A DNA stretch of 64,000 nucleotides. It comes from Agelas oroides (lineage: Eukaryota > Porifera > Demospongiae > Agelasida > Agelasidae). The position numbers and the translations under genes are program-made. Location: contig OX422202.1 of NCBI GenBank assembly GCA_949130485.1, positions 4,123,292-4,187,291 on the forward strand. The letters run 5' to 3'. Numbering within the stretch: the first letter of the stretch is position 1; each line of letters starts with the position of its first letter. The notes beneath the pieces are model-generated. The model did no database searches and was not told the origin of the DNA. It saw only the letters and a list, made by a program, of their open reading frames with translations. Positions 58,001 through 64,000 of the stretch are shown here, piece by piece.

Positions 58001-59757
58001 CTGTGGGTGAAGAAAACAGTTGGAAGCCCAAGTGTATCGACCATGGCTATCAAGCAGCTACGTTGCTTCATCCAGTACTGACGCGTTCCCCTGAGAGAGC
58101 CAGCATAGTGACAGACACGACTGGAAAAGGATGTACAAACCATGTCACGCAACTCATCCACAGAAAGGCGTGCATCCTCAGGGTGTTGACGAATGTAGAC
58201 ACGACCAGCTTGTAAAGCACGCCAGCGCATTTCAGTGTTGAGGGCAAAGTACCTGAAGCGAGGATGCCTGGCAAACCTACCATCATTGTACATCATCAGA
58301 TGCTTGAAATAGTAACCAAGGGTAACAGTGCGCATGCGCGGTGCAGTGAAGTCGGCAGCACCAGTAGGAAAGAGAGTTGGGAAAGCCAGTGTCATGTACC
58401 CCTCTGAATGAAATTCATTCACAGGGGTGTCACCACGTGGAGGCCAAGGAACTGGCTGCTCACCAGTCACTACCTGCTCCACAGCTTCTCGCTCAGTTGC
58501 TTGGCGAGGAGCTGCTGGCACAAAACTACTGCTCAGTTGTTCACTATGATGCTCCTCACTTTGTTCAGCAACAGGTTCAGTGCCACTTTCATCATTAGGC
58601 AAGGTCACAGCAGACAGGCCAGGTAACTCACCATTTTCAGGCAGTTGAGCCAAAGCAGCATGGTCAAGGGAAATCTCACGGAAGTATGGGTTGTTCTCCA
58701 ACAACCACTGCAGCGCTTGCAGCACATGAGATCGCCTTACCTTCAAGTCCTTGTGTGATCCGGCAGCACCTTCCTTGCGTATAATTACAACATCAAGCTG
58801 GCTAGGCACACGTGGAAGGCTGCGGACAAAGCTTGCTACATCCTGTGGCAGGTTGATAACGTGCCCACTGTAGCCATACTGACCTAGAGGAAGTTGGTAC
58901 ACACTCATAATTAGCATCACGGGAGAAATCAACATCTCCTCAACCTGCGTCAGGCCTTGCAATGCTAGTGGCACTGAACCTGGATCCATGTTGTTGGCAG
59001 CTGAATAGAGTTTAGGTTCTTGCTTGTCACGTGAACAGCGGCTACACACAGAGGTGCTGGAGGTGAGCTTGACGCTAGGGAATGACTCGTTGCAGCAGCT
59101 ACAGTGAGTAAAGGATAAGCTTGACATTTTGGAATGAAAGGCAGCAAGCTTACCCTGTACCCACTCATCCTCTAAAGCTGGCATGCTGGTTCGTTCTGGC
59201 TCAGGCTGTGTTTCAGCCTGCCTTCTTCGTTGGTTAGCCTCCCGGTTTCGTGTAAGCCTAGCTTGTCTTGCGTCAGCCTGTTCAGCTGCTCGTTGTTGGC
59301 GGTTGCGCTCACGTAGTCTCTCTAGCCTGGATTGTCTAACCTCGGGCTGTTCCATTGCTCTACGTTCGTGGTCGCGCTCGCGTAGTCTCTCTAGCCTGGA
59401 TTGTCTAGCCTCGGGCTGTTCCATTGCTCTACGTTCGTGGTCGCGCTCGTGTTGCCTCTCTAGTCTGGATCGTCTAGCCTCGGACTGTTCCATTGCTCTA
59501 CGTTCGTGGTCGCGCTCGCGTTGTCTATTTAACCTGGCCTGCCTAGTTTCGTGCTGCTCCCTCGCTCTGCGCTCGCGTCTAACTAACAAATTACGTTGCC
59601 TCACCTCGGTCTGTTGTGATCGTCTTCGCTCTCGGTCTCTTTCGCGCCGACGCTGCAGCCTGGCAGTAGCCCTTTCCTCTCGCTCAAGACGCACTCTCTC
59701 TCTCCCACTCGGTAGATCCACTGTCGTTGAGGAAGATGGTGAGGACTCCATGATCAT
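55025..59757 (-). pseudogene. Helitron RepHel protein with one frameshift
   Basis: The first frame (ATG at 59757 to 56458, about 1099 residues) has an Arg/Glu-rich coiled coil, a zinc-like motif (CSCCNESF...CSRCSRDK), the Helitron-like N domain and the HUH nuclease motif (FEWQHRGSPHVHGLAWLPG). The Tyr-containing helix reads YCAKYVTK. The second frame (about 56465 to 55025) is a PIF1-type helicase: Walker A SGTAGTGKSF, Walker B LIIDEMSMLG, GDFGQLPPV, TIHKAQGLTLDKV and FVACSRVRRLSD. The two frames differ by one base at a GTTTT run near 56465; no other break is seen. HUH nuclease plus helicase drive rolling-circle transposition. Either this copy died recently or the shift is a base error. An intron here is unlikely because no GT-AG pair restores the frame. 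Confidence 0.85.
59253..59530. repeat. 69-bp coding tandem repeat in the RepHel N-terminus
   Basis: About four units of 69 bp (CTAGCCTGGATTGTCTAGCC...GTTCGTGGTCGCGCTCG) encode 23-residue Arg-rich coils on the minus strand (RQSRLERLRERDHERRAMEQ). The period is a multiple of three, so the copies keep the frame. Confidence 0.85.
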
Positions 59758-59931
59758 TTTCAGAATCAAAAATTTGAATTTAAAGTGTACACGTGCACAT
59801 ACAATTTTCGTGAATCCGCAGATTTAAAATTTCCGGTAAGTGGTCGGTCCAAGCAAGCATATGCGCATAGATACACACACGCGTGCGCAATGCAGTCACG
59901 CTAGTGTGGGGCTCGCTCAGGCTCGCCCCAA

Positions 59932-60806
59932 TGACTACTTTGTTGGAACTTGGTGCCAGTTGTTATAAGTTGTTGTCCCCCAGTGTTTGTGTAGACCATG
60001 TATTATAACCTGAGTGTAGCCAGAAAGGGGTCAAGAATTATGAACCTTTGAACGTTTGAACCTAATTCTACAAGCATGCCAAAGTCACGGAATCTTAGTC
60101 TCTGTACCTCCAGACGAGGAAAGATGTGTCTGCAGTAGAAGGTTTCCCTTCTGCCGGTATTTCCACCTGGAATATATAACTGCAACATCAACCTTCCTCC
60201 TGGGATCAAAATGGAGTCAATATTTAATTGCTATGCAATTAGTGTGCTGCGATGCCTCTTCAATCATCCTACGTTTAGAGATGTATTTGAAGAGAAGTGT
60301 GTGCATGCCTTTGCATGAAGAACGATGGGGTTCAAACTGCTCCTCGTGGTATGATGCTAATATCTAGGAGTGTACGACAAGATTGATGCAACTACTGCAA
60401 TACCAACATTTCACAAAGTACATAATTCTATGTCGTGCAGGTTCATACATGACAGTGTATATTGGCCTTTACTTCCTATAATTTCAGCAACTTCAAAGGA
60501 AGTAATCTCATAAGAGAGAGGAAAAGAAAACTGTGCATGCCCCGTGATCTCCCGCGCCCGCGTGGCCTTTTTGCTCGTGAAGAGAGAGGTGCGTTTTCTT
60601 GAGCTCTGTCTAGTACCTGTTTGAATCTAGTATCTACAAGTGTGAAATTATTTTTTCCCCGCTGTTAGGTTGCAAGGACCCTGTACTAGGTGTTCAAAGA
60701 CTGCCGCCGGTTTGTAAATTGTATCGTGCCGCCTACCGTTTGAGAACGGAACTCGTGTTCCGCGGGAAGTTCGAAACCGACTAGTTTGAAACAACCATCA
60801 CCGAGT
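59932..60806. other. No gene recognised; CpG-rich at its right end
   Basis: From 60530 to 60800 CpG is frequent (CCCGCGCCCGCGTGG, GTTCCGCGGG), which could be a promoter region for the possible exon at 60807. The rest shows nothing I can name. Confidence 0.35.
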
Positions 60807-60926
60807 ATGTCGAACTTTAGCGTGGAGAACCTCCTGAGGACACCTCACCCTGGGCCAAGAGTAGGCCAGAGTGCCCAGAACAGGCAGCCATTGGGCGCCA
60901 TTTTTTCACACCACGTGCTAAATCAC
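60807..60926 (+). CDS. Possible first coding exon with EH1-like motif
   Basis: An ATG in a CpG-rich region opens 40 codons that run into a good donor (CAC-GTGAGT) in phase 0. The start MSNFSVENLL fits the Engrailed-homology-1 pattern (FxIxxIL-like, a Groucho-binding motif) found near the N-terminus of many homeobox, T-box and Fox repressors. No second exon was found before the window end. It could be chance. Confidence 0.3.
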
Positions 60927-61032
60927 GTGAGTGGGCCTCCGGGTGGCGAATTTCTATCTGACGCACCCTTTTTGAACATAGTCTCTGCACAAAGTTCATG
61001 TTAACGAATTGCGCATGCGTGGATGGGTGGAG

Positions 61033-61701
61033 TTAACTCTTTACCGACCGTAGCGCGTTATTGCAATATTACGCGGATGACCGTAAAAATCGCGGACGAA
61101 GCAGTCAAGACGATGTGTTGTGTACTCCGTTTTATATCTCCAGCTGTAAACCAGCTACAAACTTCTAGTAAAAAGCAATGGATAGCCTTAGGATTTGCCT
61201 AGCTACGCTATAGTTTTGAAGCTTACCACTGAAGTACAAGCCTGCAGATAAACGTAAACTTTTCAAACCGGAAGTCGCCGTCTTCGGTATCTTCTGACAC
61301 TTGTAACTTTGCTGTTACAGCCCTGTTTCCTTTGGAATCTGCAGCGAGGTTAGAGCTTTCTTTTAGCTATTTGTAGCTTTTTGGTTCATCTCTGTAGCTT
61401 GTTTACTTCTTGAGATCGGTTTCGATAAAGATCGCGTCTTCGTCTGCGATAGCATCACACGGTTCGCTACGTTGAACTTCCGGCTCATACATACACTATC
61501 ACACCTCAAGTGCGCCCAATTTAGCTTCCGGTAGGTGTAATGAATACAGTTACGGAAGAAGGAAATCCGTAATTCACCGCTATCTTCGGGAAAAGACTTG
61601 AAAACGCAGGTATGTATTCATGACGCTAAAACGCGTCATTGGTCATACAGGAACACTAATTTCATGACGCTAAAACGCGTCATTGGTCGGTAAAGAGTTA
61701 A
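61033..61701. mobile_element. TTAA-flanked MITE
   Basis: TTAACTCTTTACCGACC at the left and its exact inverse at the right, on a TTAA target site. Near the right end ATGACGCTAAAACGCGTCAT occurs twice (about 61620 and 61663). Non-coding; piggyBac-like by its target site. Confidence 0.8.
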
Positions 61702-63270
61702 ACCCTTGAACTCTATAAAGCTGCATAGCGTATAGCGCCGCGCTTCTGCTACCAGCTAAGCCTGCCAACCTGTGAATCTTCAGCATATGTAGTAGAGCCG
61801 TCCAAAAATGCCAGCAATATAGTTAATCTGGATTATATTGTATCTCTGACCGTGAATGCTCACAATACTTATCATGAAGTTGTAGCTATTATATGATTTA
61901 TGAAACAGATTAGTACATATTCTTGCAGCCACACCCTTCACAAAGAGAGCTAGGAAGAGTCTTATCACACTACTCACACAACTAACGAGTTGTCACTGAG
62001 AAATACAATTATTGTACTGCACGGCTAAACCTGTCTTTGCTGTCATGTCTGTGTGAATGGGTACCATCTACAAAAAGCACGGTTGGTCATGGCAACATTC
62101 TGCTGTGGCAGTGACTTGATGGTTGCAGTTTGACCAGATTCTTCCCCATATTGTGAAGGTGTGGCGTGCAAGACTAACTAGGGATTTGGGTTCGTAAGGA
62201 GTGCAGTATATCCACTATGGCAAATAAATAGCATCCTTGTCTGACTTTGAGAATCAGAAAATGTCCTTGGTTGCAGTTTTTGCATAAAATGTCTCTGCAG
62301 TTGATTCACCATTCTCTCTTCAGTCACCTGTGTTCACATCTTCAACATCAAACAATGACTTTGGGAGGAAGGGACAATTTTCTTGTCTAATTGTTCATGT
62401 GTGTCTCCAAGAGTCCAATAGAAAAGGACAGCAATTTGGTGTGACAATAGGAACTTGCGCAGGTTCATATCAGCAAAAATAAGACATTTTTGTGGACACA
62501 ATTTCATCTGAAAAATAAATGAATGTATGCCATTAGCTTTAATTTTCCATGGTCTTTAGATCACTTTGAGGGCGGCCTGGGAGATTTTCCCCATCAGAAA
62601 GGTACAAGGATTCTCCACACCCCTCCTCTTCCTAGGAAGACATTGATGTCTCTCATGATTGTGGTAAAATCTCCCAGCCTGGACTTGTATACAAACTTCA
62701 AACACACCTGCATATACGGTGGGAGAAGGCATGGGAGATCTCATCACATGCAGTAATGTCATGTAACATCAGGAATAGACAGAATGCAGTCACACAAGGG
62801 GCGGTACTCGATCATTGCAATATACTTGGGGTTGTGTTGATCAGTTCTGAGTGTACCAAAGCAGTGCATGACACTGCCTTGCAAACGTTTACACTTCGAA
62901 CAGAAATAGGATTTAGAAGCTGGAAGGGTCTCAAGACTTTTCATTGAGCAGAGCCTTCAGTGTGCCTGCCGTCTGTCTACCTAATGCTACATGAAATAAT
63001 CGCATGTGATGACATTTTCAGGGCTTATTCCACTGTATCTGGATAGAAATATATACAAATACTGCATGGAGACATTGAAGATTGGCTACTTTCAAGGTCA
63101 ATACATTGACTTGTAGTCAAACACTCAAGCTCTCGGTTTGCAGTGAAATCAAGCTGTCAAGTACCCAAATGGTCGAACTTTTAAGACCTTTGTCTTTACT
63201 GTGACCATTAAAAAATAACAGTGGGTGACCAACCAATTGCTTTTGTCAACCACAACACTAGTTCAGTCAC
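61702..63270. other. No gene recognised
   Basis: A hairpin at 62563-62702 (GGCCTGGGAGATTTT and its inverse) resembles fragments at 16628 and 28230. Otherwise I see nothing to assign. Confidence 0.45.
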
Positions 63271-63478
63271 AGTGGCAAACTTGAACTTTGCTATTAGTAG
63301 CTATAGCTCACCTTTGCCAGACTGATGAAGATATTGTAGGGTTCATGGGTACAACTCCACCCACTCACGCATGCGCAGTTCGTTTCCTGGACTAGATAGA
63401 AATTCGCCTCCGGTTGCGCACACTGCGAGCTCGAGCAGCGCTTCTGCAAGCTCAAGCGGTGGCGTAAACCCTGGCCAC

Positions 63479-64000
63479 ATGGTCCCTGAGACCTATTTGT
63501 ACAACCCAAACATGGCCATAGCCAACTGGGTTAACCAACCGCCAACGTATACGCAGGCGGGAGGCACATCTGTTGCGTGGTCCCAACCACAGACCCTGCA
63601 GAACCTACTGCAAAGCCAGGAACCCCCCCTTACCACTCAGCTTCATGCTAATGCCCCAAGTACCAGTCATCCCCCAGAATATTTGCAGTTCTTCATCAGG
63701 GCCTGGAGCAGGATCACACAGGACCCTTGGGTTCTGCAGGTGGTGCGTGGATACCAACTGGATTTCAGCAGCCACCCTCCCCTACGCAGACCCAGACATA
63801 CCCAACCGGCCCTAGCAAGGGACCAAACACAGACTATGGAGGCCGAAATCCAGTCACAGGTGGAGAAACAGGCAATAGTTCGCCTGACACCCCCCCCCCT
63901 TTCTCCAGGGTTTTACAGCAGTGTGTTTGTGGTACCGAAGAAGGACGGGGGCTGGAGGCCCATAATCAATTTAAGGGAGCTGAACAGGTATGTCATCTTG
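63479..64000 (+). CDS. DIRS-like retrotransposon polyprotein, cut by window end
   Basis: A frame from ATG at 63479 (open upstream to a TAG near 63396) runs to the edge. It reads a Gln/Pro-rich leader, then FIRAWSRITQDPWVLQVVRG, then FVVPKKDGGWRPIINLREL. The spacing of W..IT.D.WVL...GY and the VPKKDGGWRPIINL box is typical of DIRS-group reverse transcriptase (from memory). The catalytic YVDD-type box and any tyrosine recombinase lie beyond the window. No stop occurs in 174 codons, so it may be young. Confidence 0.7.
   Translation, partial: MVPETYLYNPNMAIANWVNQPPTYTQAGGTSVAWSQPQTLQNLLQSQEPPLTTQLHANAPSTSHPPEYLQFFIRAWSRITQDPWVLQVVRGYQLDFSSHPPLRRPRHTQPALARDQTQTMEAEIQSQVEKQAIVRLTPPPLSPGFYSSVFVVPKKDGGWRPIINLRELNRYVIL

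Larger units (their letters stand above)
54114..59931 (-). mobile_element. Autonomous Helitron of about 5.8 kb
   Basis: On the minus strand it starts TTGGGGCGAGCCTGAGCGAG (59931) and ends GCTCAGGCTCGCCCCCAC...TTTCCACTAG, followed by host T (CTAG at 54117-54114). The ends are shared with short non-coding copies at 20589-21043, 21044-21560, 33980-34610, 30033-31976 and 28697. The inverted subterminal motif GGGGCGAGCCTGAGC at both ends recalls the Helitron2/Helentron group. The exact 5' base is uncertain, as no constant TC is seen. It encodes one RepHel protein; about 0.9 kb at the 3' side (54114-55024) is non-coding. Confidence 0.85.

Noticed and set aside
59183..59827. 214-residue plus-strand Arg/Ser-rich protein
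   Set aside because: It is the antisense of the RepHel coil repeats; its openness follows from the repeat.

Overview
The window looks like nuclear DNA of an animal, probably an early-branching one such as a sponge. It holds three spliced host genes with GT-AG introns: an animal-type DH-PH-RA-RhoGAP gene, SAP18, and one exon of COP1. No bacterial operons or ribosome-binding sites are seen. The sponge placement is an inference from the types of transposon and gene families present; the sequence does not prove it.

Left third (1-25748, + strand): one gene of at least 20 exons, open at the left edge. It encodes a Rho-family GTPase regulator with a RhoGEF (DH) domain, a PH domain, a Ras-association-like segment, a RhoGAP domain and a long Ser/Pro-rich tail. 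Every exon junction keeps the reading frame. Its introns hold TTAA-flanked and TA-flanked inverted-repeat elements, MULE-like elements with 9-bp target duplications, a tRNA-like SINE/foldback repeat and two abutting non-autonomous Helitrons.

Middle (26604-39814, - strand): a complete four-exon SAP18 gene, tail-to-tail with the first gene. Its 13-kb span is mostly introns packed with mobile elements. One of them carries an intact HIRAN-like reading frame; a RecQ-like helicase fragment also lies here. Just upstream of SAP18 is an element with remnants of a Ulp1/PHD-type gene.

Centre right (41.1-46.9 kb): a roughly 31-bp minisatellite with higher-order repeats. It is split by a 3.2-kb decayed non-LTR retrotransposon with a restriction-like endonuclease, a poly(A) tail and an 8-bp target duplication. 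The array ends directly before a single COP1 WD40 exon. At 48.2-49.6 kb lies a broken gene of PD-(D/E)XK-nuclease plus protein-kinase type.

Right third (50-64 kb): SINE-like repeats, tandem duplications, a LINE 3' end, then a nearly intact 5.8-kb autonomous Helitron (54114-59931). Its RepHel gene is interrupted by a single frameshift. Its ends match those of at least five non-autonomous copies elsewhere in the window, so parent and derivatives are seen together. After it come a possible first exon with an EH1-like motif, a TTAA element and, at the right edge, the start of a DIRS-like retrotransposon.
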